NCBI GenBank assembly: GCA_002712845.1
Contig: PAUV01000090.1
Location: 5,249 to 12,225, forward strand
Origin: Rhodopirellula sp.
Lineage (GTDB): Bacteria > Planctomycetota > Planctomycetia > Pirellulales > Pirellulaceae
DNA: 6,977 nucleotides
Direction: 5' to 3'
Part shown: in pieces, positions 1 to 6,497 of the stretch
Numbering within the stretch: position 1 is the first letter of the stretch
Layout: each line of letters opens with the position of its first letter
Position numbers and translations under genes: made by a program
The notes under the pieces: model-generated
Database searches by the model: none
What the model was told of the DNA's origin: nothing
Seen by the model: the letters and a program-made list of their open reading frames with translations, nothing else

Positions 1-2003
1 GCCTGTTTGACCAGATGATGGTGGACCGACCCCACCGCCATCAAGGCACTTACCGGAACGCGATCCTGCCCCATGGAGCGATCGCTCAAAACGACCATTT
101 CGATCCCCTCGTCAGCAGCTGCCTCAGCCTCAGCCGCAATCCGGGAAAGCGTTTTCTGTAATCCTGCCTTGCCCTCGCTACGATCAAACGTGATATCGAT
201 CACACGGCTATTCCAGCCCTTGCTATTGAGGTGCTTCAGTGCAGCAACCTCTTCATTGGTCAGGATTGGATGGTCAACGAGCAAACGATGACAATGCTCC
301 GGACTGACATCCAAGAGATTTTTTTCGGGCCCGATGTAGCACTCCAGCGACATGATGACCTCTTCACGAATGGAATCGATCGAAGGGTTCGTCACCTGCG
401 CAAATAGTTGCTTGAAGTAATCGTAAATCATACGCGGCTTATCGCTCAAGCAAGCGATAGCACTATCATTGCCCATGGACCCAACTGGATCACGCAACTG
501 CTCGACGAGCGGTCGAAGCATGAACTTCATGGTTTCTGCGGTGTACCCAAAGGCTTGCATGCGAGGCAGCAGGGAATCACTGTCAAAACCGTGTGGCTCC
601 GCTTCTGGATGCAAGTCAGCAAGACGAATTCGTTGGTCTTTCAACCATGTACCGTACGGCTTTGCACGCGCGAACTCGCTCTTCAATTCCTCATCAGGGA
701 TCAGGCGTCCAGCCTTAAAATCAACGAGGAACATTTTCCCGGGTTGCAGTCGTCCTTTTTCCTTGACAATGGCCGGATCAACTGGCAATACGCCGACTTC
801 GCTTCCCATGATCACACGGTCATCATGAGTGATGTAATAACGACTGGGTCGCAACCCATTTCGATCAAGCGTCGCGCCGATGTACTGCCCATCTGTAAAC
901 GCAATCGATGCTGGCCCGTCCCACGGTTCCATCATGCACGAGAAGTACTCGTAGAAAGCACGCTTTTCTTCTGGCATCGTTTCGTGCTTCTGCCACGCCT
1001 CGGGCACCATCATCATGATGGCTTCCTGCAGCGTACGTCCGTTCATTAACAGAAACTCCAACACATTGTCGAACGTTCCAGAATCACTGCAGTGAGGCTC
1101 AACGACGGGAAATAGTTTCTCGAGTTCATCGCCAAACAACGCACTTTCAGCAGACCCTTCACGTGCTCTCATCCAATTTTTATTGCCGCGTAGAGTATTG
1201 ATTTCACCATTGTGACTCATGAACCTGAGTGGCTGCGCGCGATCCCAACTCGGGAACGTGTTGGTCGAGAACCGACTGTGCACCATGGCCAGATGGGTTT
1301 CAAAGTCCTGGTCCCTGAGGTCAGAGAAATACGGAAGCACCTGCGCCGGCGTGAGCATTCCCTTGTAGATAATTACTTTCGTACTGAGAGAGCAAATGTA
1401 GAACATCAAGGCCTGCTTCAAGTCGTCGCTGCCTCGCAACAAATGACTCGCCTGCTTATGAATCATGTAGAGTTTGCGTTCGAACGCTTCACCCTCAAGC
1501 CCGTCCTCGGCCCCAACAAACAACTGCTCAATTCGCGGCTCGCTCGCCCGCGCTGTCGGCCCAATGTCCGCAAGGTCTGCCATCTGAGGCACATCCCGCC
1601 AACCGATGAACTGCTGTCCCGCGTCCGTCACAAGCTTTTGAATTGTTTCCTTACACAAAGCTCGTTCCGCATCATCCTCTGGCAGAAAGACCAAACCTGC
1701 TGCGAATCGCCCGGGACTTGGTAATTCAACACCCAGATCCTGCTTCGCAACCTTGGCAAGGAACTTGTGTGGCAAGCCGCACATAATGCCGGAACCATCA
1801 CCAGTATTTGACTCGCAGCCACAAGCACCACGGTGGTCCATCGCCTGCAAAATCTGATCGGCATCAAGAACATTCTGATGACTCGGGACGCCCTTGATGT
1901 GGGCAATGAACCCTACTCCACAGGCATCTTTTTCCAGTTCTGGATCGTACAGGCCCTGAGCGGGTGGTAAGTGAAAGTGTTTTTTCATATTGGTATCTGC
2001 CAT
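1..2003 (-). CDS. gltB: Glutamate synthase large subunit, N-terminal part (runs off left edge)
   Basis: Glutamate synthase makes two glutamates from glutamine and 2-oxoglutarate in the cytoplasm. The large subunit hydrolyses glutamine and passes ammonia to an FMN/iron-sulfur site. The frame is open from an ATG at 2003 to the window edge, giving 667 codons of a family usually near 1,500 residues. The class II glutaminase domain spans roughly residues 28-430. Cys28, in DACGVGFIAHIKG, matches the nucleophile exposed after propeptide removal, so residues 1-27 are a probable propeptide. Other landmarks are HSRFSTNTFPSW from residue 242, SHNGEINTLRGN near 263-274 and DRNGLRPSRYY from 380. The central domain follows, with GSMGND at 508-513 and FAQVTNPSIDSIRE after it. 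The FMN and 3Fe-4S regions lie beyond the left edge. Met6 is an alternative start; Met1 has the purine-rich AGGATAAGAGAG upstream. A LysR regulator gene lies 117 bp upstream on the same strand. Confidence 0.96.
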   Translation of the reverse strand, partial: MADTNMKKHFHLPPAQGLYDPELEKDACGVGFIAHIKGVPSHQNVLDADQILQAMDHRGACGCESNTGDGSGIMCGLPHKFLAKVAKQDLGVELPSPGRFAAGLVFLPEDDAERALCKETIQKLVTDAGQQFIGWRDVPQMADLADIGPTARASEPRIEQLFVGAEDGLEGEAFERKLYMIHKQASHLLRGSDDLKQALMFYICSLSTKVIIYKGMLTPAQVLPYFSDLRDQDFETHLAMVHSRFSTNTFPSWDRAQPLRFMSHNGEINTLRGNKNWMRAREGSAESALFGDELEKLFPVVEPHCSDSGTFDNVLEFLLMNGRTLQEAIMMMVPEAWQKHETMPEEKRAFYEYFSCMMEPWDGPASIAFTDGQYIGATLDRNGLRPSRYYITHDDRVIMGSEVGVLPVDPAIVKEKGRLQPGKMFLVDFKAGRLIPDEELKSEFARAKPYGTWLKDQRIRLADLHPEAEPHGFDSDSLLPRMQAFGYTAETMKFMLRPLVEQLRDPVGSMGNDSAIACLSDKPRMIYDYFKQLFAQVTNPSIDSIREEVIMSLECYIGPEKNLLDVSPEHCHRLLVDHPILTNEEVAALKHLNSKGWNSRVIDITFDRSEGKAGLQKTLSRIAAEAEAAADEGIEMVVLSDRSMGQDRVPVSALMAVGSVHHHLVKQ

Positions 2004-2073
2004 TTGTGACTCTCTTATCCTGTTGGGACTCGTCATCGCTCGGCACCTGACTGACTGCACTGCGGTGGCAGGC

Positions 2074-2095
2074 TCGACGTCGATTGAACGCGTTC
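2074..2095. promoter_or_regulatory. Two adjacent 10-bp palindromes upstream of gltB (possible operator)
   Basis: TCGACGTCGA at 2074-2083 and GAACGCGTTC at 2086-2095 are each perfect 10-bp palindromes, separated by two bases. They lie 71-92 bp upstream of the gltB start in the short gap after the LysR gene, where an activator or repressor of gltB could bind. Neither is a clear T-N11-A LysR box, and GC-rich DNA yields such palindromes by chance, so the operator role is inference only. Confidence 0.25.
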
Positions 2096-2120
2096 GCCTT
2101 CGCACATCGCCTTGAGTCTG

Positions 2121-3095
2121 TCAGGCGACGACTGACGAACCTGTTTCTGGCTCAATCGTGGCCGCTTCCACGGTCAGCTTCCCGCTGCCGGATTTCACTC
2201 GCTTTCCTGCCTCAAGTGGTCGCCCTAAAAGAAGGGAACCAAACTCACTCGCTGCCCGACTGAGTCGGCCAGAGCGGCGGAAAATAATGCCAAGAGGACG
2301 CGTCATGCGCAGTTCTCGACATGCGACAACTCGTAACGAGCCGTTCGCTGTTTCGCGGCGTACCGCCGCCTCCGGAACAATGCCAATGCCACGGCTGGCC
2401 TGGATCGCCCGAATCATGGAGTCCGCGTTGTCGAACTCCATACATGCGTTGACACTGATTCCCGCTTTCGCCAAACATCGATCAATCTCTTGGCGTAACT
2501 GCAAACCACGGTCGAAAGAAATCATCTCGACCCCAGACAATTGCGACAGGGAAACCTCGTTCTGAGTTGCAAACCTGTGCTCTGCTGAACAAACAAGCCT
2601 CATCGGCTCCTGCTGCCAAAGCACAAACTGAATGTCTTTATTGCTGTGAGGAAAACTGACCAACCCGAAATCAACCTCACCTTCGGCGGTCATTTCAAAG
2701 ACCCGATCGTTGGACCCAAACTCAGTCCTGACTTCGACATCTCGATGCAAACGCCCAAACGCCTCGCTCGCATCCGGCATATAGCTGAGGCCGACGGACA
2801 CGATAGTCCCGATAGACACCTTCCCGCTCAACTGGCGACTGGTACTGCGGACTTCCTGCTCGAGCCGCTCGTAACTACGTAAAATTCCTCGCAGGCCGCC
2901 CAAATAGGTCTTTCCGGCTGGGGTCAGAATCAACGGTCTCTTGGAGCGGTCAATCAGTTCGGCGCCAACGGACTCTTCCAAATGCTGCATCGCTTGACTC
3001 ACCGCACTCTGAGTCAACTGATGAAGCACCGCAGCTTTGGAGAAGCTGCGGTGTTCGGCGATGGTGCAGAAGAGTTCCAGCGTACGAAGCTGCAA
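2121..3095 (-). CDS. LysR-type transcriptional regulator
   Basis: This is a cytoplasmic DNA-binding regulator of 324 residues, usual for the LysR family. The winged helix-turn-helix occupies about residues 1-60, with the family hallmarks LELFCTIAEHRSFSKAA, then TQSAVSQAMQHLEESVGAEL, then DRSKRPLILTPAG. A linker helix follows (about 62-90), then the periplasmic-binding-protein-like effector domain (about 91-290) starting at SGKVSIGT. The last 30 or so residues are a polar tail. The start is TTG at 3095: an in-frame TAA at 3111-3113 excludes anything much longer, and GGGA lies six bases upstream of the TTG. An ATG at 3109-3111 is in another frame. The gene points towards gltB, 117 bp away, so control of gltB is plausible by analogy with GltC of Bacillus, which is however divergent from its target. 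The effector is unknown, and more distant genes could be the real targets. Confidence 0.93.
   Translation of the reverse strand: MQLRTLELFCTIAEHRSFSKAAVLHQLTQSAVSQAMQHLEESVGAELIDRSKRPLILTPAGKTYLGGLRGILRSYERLEQEVRSTSRQLSGKVSIGTIVSVGLSYMPDASEAFGRLHRDVEVRTEFGSNDRVFEMTAEGEVDFGLVSFPHSNKDIQFVLWQQEPMRLVCSAEHRFATQNEVSLSQLSGVEMISFDRGLQLRQEIDRCLAKAGISVNACMEFDNADSMIRAIQASRGIGIVPEAAVRRETANGSLRVVACRELRMTRPLGIIFRRSGRLSRAASEFGSLLLGRPLEAGKRVKSGSGKLTVEAATIEPETGSSVVA
3027..3053. repeat. Perfect 11-bp inverted repeat (5-nt loop) inside the LysR gene
   Basis: CACCGCAGCTT at 3027-3037 is exactly complementary to AAGCTGCGGTG at 3043-3053, with a five-base loop. It encodes residues 15-23 (HRSFSKAAV) of the regulator's helix-turn-helix, 42 bases downstream of the start codon, so the mRNA could form a stable hairpin close to the translation start. 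The amino acids are the conserved family motif, so the fold may be a by-product of codon choice. There is no T-run, so it is not an intrinsic terminator. Confidence 0.6.
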
Positions 3096-3157
3096 GGCAA
3101 TTCCCGTGCATTAGAAAAACTTATACTGCGGCGAATAGCACGCAGCGGGATTAATGC

Positions 3158-3186
3158 AAGGTAGGTTCAGGAGGCGTTTTCGTCAA
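3158..3186 (-). promoter_or_regulatory. Candidate sigma70-like promoter for the LysR gene
   Basis: On the minus strand TTGACG (3186-3181) matches five of six bases of the -35 consensus. After a 17-bp spacer comes TACCTT (3163-3158), which matches only three of six bases of the -10 consensus. It sits between the stop of the small membrane protein and the LysR start, and would begin transcription about 55 nt before the TTG codon. Position and spacing are right, but the -10 is weak and planctomycete promoters often diverge from this consensus. Confidence 0.3.
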
Positions 3187-3201
3187 CCCGCGACAGTTTG
3201 T

Positions 3202-3465
3202 TCACGCCGCGCTTGCACCACCAAACCGTTTCGGCAAAGTGATCGCGTAAAGGACCGTGATCCCGCCCGCAGTAAGAATTACCCAAGGAAACCACTCCTT
3301 AGGACGCCATTGCTGCACATTCGAGGCAGGGGCGGTTACCGGATTCACGAAGGCCCCGGCATCGGTTTCAGAGGCAGAATAGAAGTTGGCACTGTCGATC
3401 ACGAGGCATTCCAAGCCAATGATGATCGCCATGATCCCGACTGCGATGAAGATAGAACGCCACAT
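3202..3465 (-). CDS. Small two-helix membrane protein of unknown function
   Basis: The product is 87 residues and I cannot assign a function. A hydrophobic helix covers residues 4-23 (SIFIAVGIMAIIIGLECLVI). A polar loop follows (about 24-57), ending in WRPKEWFPW. A second hydrophobic helix covers about 59-77 (FPWVILTAGGITVLYAITLP), and the tail is short and basic (KRFGGASAA). This pattern suggests an inner-membrane protein with both ends on the same side. From memory it resembles a small protein found in planctomycetes, which is unverified. I chose the ATG at 3465 because the helix begins right after it. The frame stays open upstream to a TTG at 3564, but those 33 residues look unlike a coding N-terminus. 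No clear ribosome binding site precedes the ATG. It lies between hemDE and the LysR gene on the same strand, with gaps of 229 and 106 bp, so it is probably a separate unit. Confidence 0.7.
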   Translation of the reverse strand: MWRSIFIAVGIMAIIIGLECLVIDSANFYSASETDAGAFVNPVTAPASNVQQWRPKEWFPWVILTAGGITVLYAITLPKRFGGASAA

Positions 3466-3694
3466 TAGTAACTGCCACAAGGTAGAGAAAACGGTCCATT
3501 GGAGAGTTTCGGCAAACGGGCTCGGCCGGCATGACCCCCTTTCTGGGAAACCACAGCACCGCAAAAAGCGGTACTACCGTCACCTTCGGGCTGTCCTTGT
3601 GTGATCGTAAAGGCTCGCATCACGGGCCCCCCCGGCAGTCGTCGATTCGAATTCGCTGGTGCAGAAGCTCAATTTTGGCCACTTTGGATCCAGA
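3466..3694. other. Longest non-coding gap (229 bp), downstream of hemDE
   Basis: This stretch lies between the haem fusion gene and the small membrane protein gene, and should hold the 3' end of the first transcript and the promoter of the second. I see short dyads, such as ACCGC-AAAAA-GCGGT at 3558-3572 and a bulged GTGAT/ATCAC pair in 3601-3622. Neither has a T-run, so no intrinsic terminator can be called. I found no convincing promoter hexamers and no additional gene. Confidence 0.5.
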
Positions 3695-5635
3695 CTAGTC
3701 TTGAGCTGGCCTTTGCGACAATTCTTTGACTGCTTCAACCAAGGCGATCGCATGCTCGACGGGCGTTTCCTTGAAAACGCCATGCCCGAGGTTAAAAATA
3801 TGCCCTGGCCGACCATCCGCCGAACGCAGTAGTTCGTCGACGGCACTGTGAATAACGTCCGGATCAGCAAGCAGGACGGCGGGATCAAGATTTCCTTGCA
3901 CGGAGCAGTCATGTCCAATCCTTTTCCATGCCACATCAAGCGGAATTCGCCAGTCGACACCGACGACGGTCCTTCGATCAACCCGCATAAGAGGCAACAG
4001 CTCGGGATTACCGGTTGCAAAATTGATCACAGGGACTCCGGGAGTGATTCCAGCGATGATCTGCTTCATCCATGGTAACACGAAGGTGGTGTAATCATTT
4101 GGTGAAAGGCATCCGGCCCAGCTGTCAAACAGTTGTACGCATTGCGCGCCTGCCGCGACCTGATGATTGAGGTAAACCGTGATCGCCTCGGACAATTTCT
4201 CCATCAGGAGATTCCAGCCACCACACTTGCTTCGCATCAGTTTTTTTGTGTTGACGTACTGTTTGCTCCCTCCACCCTCGATTGCGTAACTGGCGAGCGT
4301 GAATGGAGAGCCAGCAAAACCGATCACTGGAATTGACTCTGGAATGTCTGCTCTGGTTTGCCGGACGGTTTCGTAGACAAAGTCGAGTTCCTCGGGTGCA
4401 TGCAGTCCTTTCACCCGTTTGACATCACTTAGGTCACGCGCGGGGTTGTGAATGACAGGCCCGTCGCCTTTCGCAAACTCCAAGTCGAACCCCATCGGGA
4501 CGAGGATCGGCAGCAGATCCGAAAAGATAATAGCTGCATCTACTCCCAAACGATCGACAGCAGTGCACATCACCTCACTACATAGTTTGGGCTGGGCACA
4601 AAGTTCGAGAAAAGTCTGCTTGGCACGAACCTCACGATACTCAGCCATGTACCGCCCGGCTTGCCGCATCAACCAAACTGGTGTTCTTTCTGTCGGTTCC
4701 CCACGGCAGGCCTTCATGAACAGGCTGTCATTGGACGGATGCTCAAGGTTGGCAATTGGCGGTGATGCCGCAAAACCACGTTTTTTAGATTCCACCAGAG
4801 TTACTCCTCGCTGTGCTGCTTCGGTCACCAGATGCCCCATCTTAGGGTGGCTGGGTTCCATATCGACATGTATCTCGCACTCCTCCAGCATTTGCGTGGT
4901 GGTCGGTCCGATCGAAGCGATTACGGTGCCATGCAGCCCCTGCCTTAACGACTCTACCACGTTCAGTTGCTCTGCCATTCTCAGCATATTGACAACCTGG
5001 TGGGCACTGGTCAGCAACAGCATGTCTCTTTGCCCCGCAGCCAACGCGCGGATATTCTCCTCCAGTGGAGTCGTGTCTTCGGGGAATTCCCAACCATAAA
5101 CCCGGACCGGTTCAACAGTAGCTCCGCGTGCTTCCAGGCCAGCGATCAACGAGGCATTGGTAACGCCATACTCCTGCAGCCCCACAACCTGATTCGCAAC
5201 AGAGACATCGGAATCAATCGTCTGCAACAGTTCTCGCCATGTATTCGGCTCAGGAACACGGTGGGTTGCCGTGATACCAACCTCCTTCAAGGCAGCAGCC
5301 GGCTTAGGACCGCGGCAGATCGTGACCACATCGGAAAGTGAATCGAGAAACCGCTGCCGATCGACGTGTTTTTCTACCGACCGCAGCAGGTAACGGAACC
5401 CCACGCCTGTCATCAGAATCACAACGCTCACTTGCCCAGTCATCAGCCGATAGGCAAAATCGATTGCACCACGATTGGGCTCAATCGGCACCTCTCGCAT
5501 GGAGGGGCTGACATGAGAAACACCACCAACTCGCGTGATCAGACGAGCCATATCATCGGCACGTCTGCTCTCCAATGCAGCTATTTGCAATCCGTTAAAA
5601 TTGGCTTTCGCGTTTGCCATGGTCGCCGTGAACAT
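3695..5635 (-). CDS. hemDE: HemD-HemE fusion: uroporphyrinogen-III synthase / uroporphyrinogen decarboxylase
   Basis: One 646-codon frame carries two consecutive haem-pathway enzymes. HemD (about residues 15-280) cyclises hydroxymethylbilane to uroporphyrinogen III. It shows LESRRADDMARLI near 21-33, MTGVGFRYLL at 75-84, LLLTSAHQVV at 206-215 and ASIGPTTTQML at 240-250. After a linker of about 20 residues, HemE (about 303-646) decarboxylates uroporphyrinogen III to coproporphyrinogen III. It shows PVWLMRQAGRY at 319-329, FSDLLPILVPMG at 371-382, GFAGSPFTLASYAIEGGG at 439-456, FDSWAG at 503-508 and NLGHGV at 615-620. By family knowledge Arg324, Arg328, Asp373, Tyr450, Ser505 and His618 correspond to active-site residues of uroporphyrinogen decarboxylase; all are present. 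Both halves are near normal length, so both should be active. Met6 (5620) is a possible alternative start. An internal ATG at 4717 lacks a ribosome binding site, arguing for a single polypeptide. Both activities are cytoplasmic. Confidence 0.95.
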   Translation of the reverse strand: MFTATMANAKANFNGLQIAALESRRADDMARLITRVGGVSHVSPSMREVPIEPNRGAIDFAYRLMTGQVSVVILMTGVGFRYLLRSVEKHVDRQRFLDSLSDVVTICRGPKPAAALKEVGITATHRVPEPNTWRELLQTIDSDVSVANQVVGLQEYGVTNASLIAGLEARGATVEPVRVYGWEFPEDTTPLEENIRALAAGQRDMLLLTSAHQVVNMLRMAEQLNVVESLRQGLHGTVIASIGPTTTQMLEECEIHVDMEPSHPKMGHLVTEAAQRGVTLVESKKRGFAASPPIANLEHPSNDSLFMKACRGEPTERTPVWLMRQAGRYMAEYREVRAKQTFLELCAQPKLCSEVMCTAVDRLGVDAAIIFSDLLPILVPMGFDLEFAKGDGPVIHNPARDLSDVKRVKGLHAPEELDFVYETVRQTRADIPESIPVIGFAGSPFTLASYAIEGGGSKQYVNTKKLMRSKCGGWNLLMEKLSEAITVYLNHQVAAGAQCVQLFDSWAGCLSPNDYTTFVLPWMKQIIAGITPGVPVINFATGNPELLPLMRVDRRTVVGVDWRIPLDVAWKRIGHDCSVQGNLDPAVLLADPDVIHSAVDELLRSADGRPGHIFNLGHGVFKETPVEHAIALVEAVKELSQRPAQD

Positions 5636-5785
5636 TGTTTTTTAGGAATCGATTCAGACCAGACACGTCATTGTAGGGAAATCTCCGCCGGTTACGATGT
5701 GCTTGGTTGGACATTCCGACGTCGCCCAAATGCGTCGGTACCCACACCCAACGATCGAATCACAGGCTCTCTTTGACACAATCCC
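5636..5785. promoter_or_regulatory. Divergent promoter region between hemDE and trmB
   Basis: This 150-bp gap separates two genes transcribed away from each other, so it must contain the start signals of both unless transcription comes from further off. On the minus strand TACAAT (5675-5670) is a fair -10 for hemDE, but no matching -35 lies at the right distance. On the plus side TTGTAG and TACGAT are weakly consensus-like with a 16-bp spacer. No operator-like palindrome or riboswitch stood out. Confidence 0.4.
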
Positions 5786-6448
5786 ATGCCACGCAGCCCC
5801 ATCAAACGCCCTCCTGCCAGCCTCGACCTCTCCGAAGTGCTTCGTAATGTCGATGACCTGCCCGAAAAGCTGACCAGTACAAGTATGTTTGGCAACAACG
5901 CTCCGCTGGAAATTGAAATTGGTTCTGGCAAAGGCCTCTTCATGACGACTGCTTCTGCCGCCAATCCAGAACACAATTTTCTTGGTGTTGAAATCATGGC
6001 AAAGTATGCCGCCCATTCTGCGGGTCGGCTGCTCAGATCCCGAACCGAGACACCCGATTCAAACCTCAATGCCATCATGGTCAGCGGAAACGCGGAACCA
6101 CTACTCAAGGATCGTATTGATGAAAACAGTATCGAAGCAGTGCACGTCTACTTCCCAGATCCCTGGTGGAAGAAGCGGCATCGAAAACGAAGAGTCGTGA
6201 ACAAGGCCAGTATCCGCAACATTTCCAAGGTGTTGCGACCAGGTGGACGCTTCCACTTCTGGACAGACGTTCTGGACTACTTTGAAAACACCGTTGAGAT
6301 GATTGCCGAACTTGCACCTGAATTTGGGGTACCGATTCCGGAAGAGGAAGCGGCGGCGGATCACGACCTGGACTATCGAACCCATTTTGAACGCCGCAGC
6401 AGACAGCACCAAATCCCCGTCTACCGAGTACGCTACGAACGGCAATGA
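5786..6448 (+). CDS. trmB: tRNA (guanine-N7-)-methyltransferase
   Basis: TrmB uses S-adenosylmethionine to methylate N7 of G46 in the tRNA variable loop, in the cytoplasm. The 220-residue product has the usual family length and a Rossmann-like methyltransferase fold. EIEIGSGKG at 42-50 is the glycine-rich SAM loop, and GVEI at 67-70 places Glu69 at the SAM ribose. GNAEPLL at 101-107 is the third motif. FPDPWWKKRHRKRR at 123-136 is the TrmB signature for tRNA binding and catalysis. LRPGGRFHFWTD at 150-161 follows, and the closing THFERR at 199-204 is the family's C-terminal motif. All key residues are present. The ATG at 5786 gives a start MPRSPIKRPP with a basic leader before the fold; no strong ribosome binding site precedes it. 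It diverges from hemDE and converges on the partial gene to its right with only 49 bp between the stops. Confidence 0.96.
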   Translation: MPRSPIKRPPASLDLSEVLRNVDDLPEKLTSTSMFGNNAPLEIEIGSGKGLFMTTASAANPEHNFLGVEIMAKYAAHSAGRLLRSRTETPDSNLNAIMVSGNAEPLLKDRIDENSIEAVHVYFPDPWWKKRHRKRRVVNKASIRNISKVLRPGGRFHFWTDVLDYFENTVEMIAELAPEFGVPIPEEEAAADHDLDYRTHFERRSRQHQIPVYRVRYERQ

Positions 6449-6497
6449 CCCCAAACCCAAATCATAAAGCCATCGCCAAAACCAAGACTCGGGCGAT

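Noticed and set aside
408..1049. 213-codon plus-strand frame opposite gltB
   Set aside because: It is antisense to a clearly conserved enzyme, and its translation has no family motifs. It is a shadow of the gltB reading frame.
3558..3572. Short hairpin ACCGC-AAAAA-GCGGT as a terminator for hemDE
   Set aside because: The stem is only five base pairs and no T-run follows it on either strand.
3368..3583. 71-codon minus-strand frame with a hydrophobic GTG-started N-terminus
   Set aside because: It overlaps the better-supported membrane protein at 3202-3465 in another frame; its later part is His/Arg-rich without pattern.
3645..3700. Cluster of common restriction sites (GAATTC, GGATCC, ACTAGT) resembling a cloning linker
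   Set aside because: The sites are spread over about 50 bp of otherwise natural sequence, and ACTAGT overlaps the genuine hemDE stop codon. Coincidence is the simpler explanation.
3580..4020. 146-codon minus-strand frame overlapping the 3' end of hemDE
   Set aside because: It overlaps conserved HemE codons in another frame and shows no recognisable domain.
4452..5099. 215-codon plus-strand frame opposite hemDE
   Set aside because: It is antisense to conserved HemD and HemE motifs and rich in Ser, Arg and Cys, as expected of a shadow frame.
6449..6497. Possible bidirectional terminator between converging genes
   Set aside because: The 49-bp gap is A/C-rich with no stem-loop that I can find.
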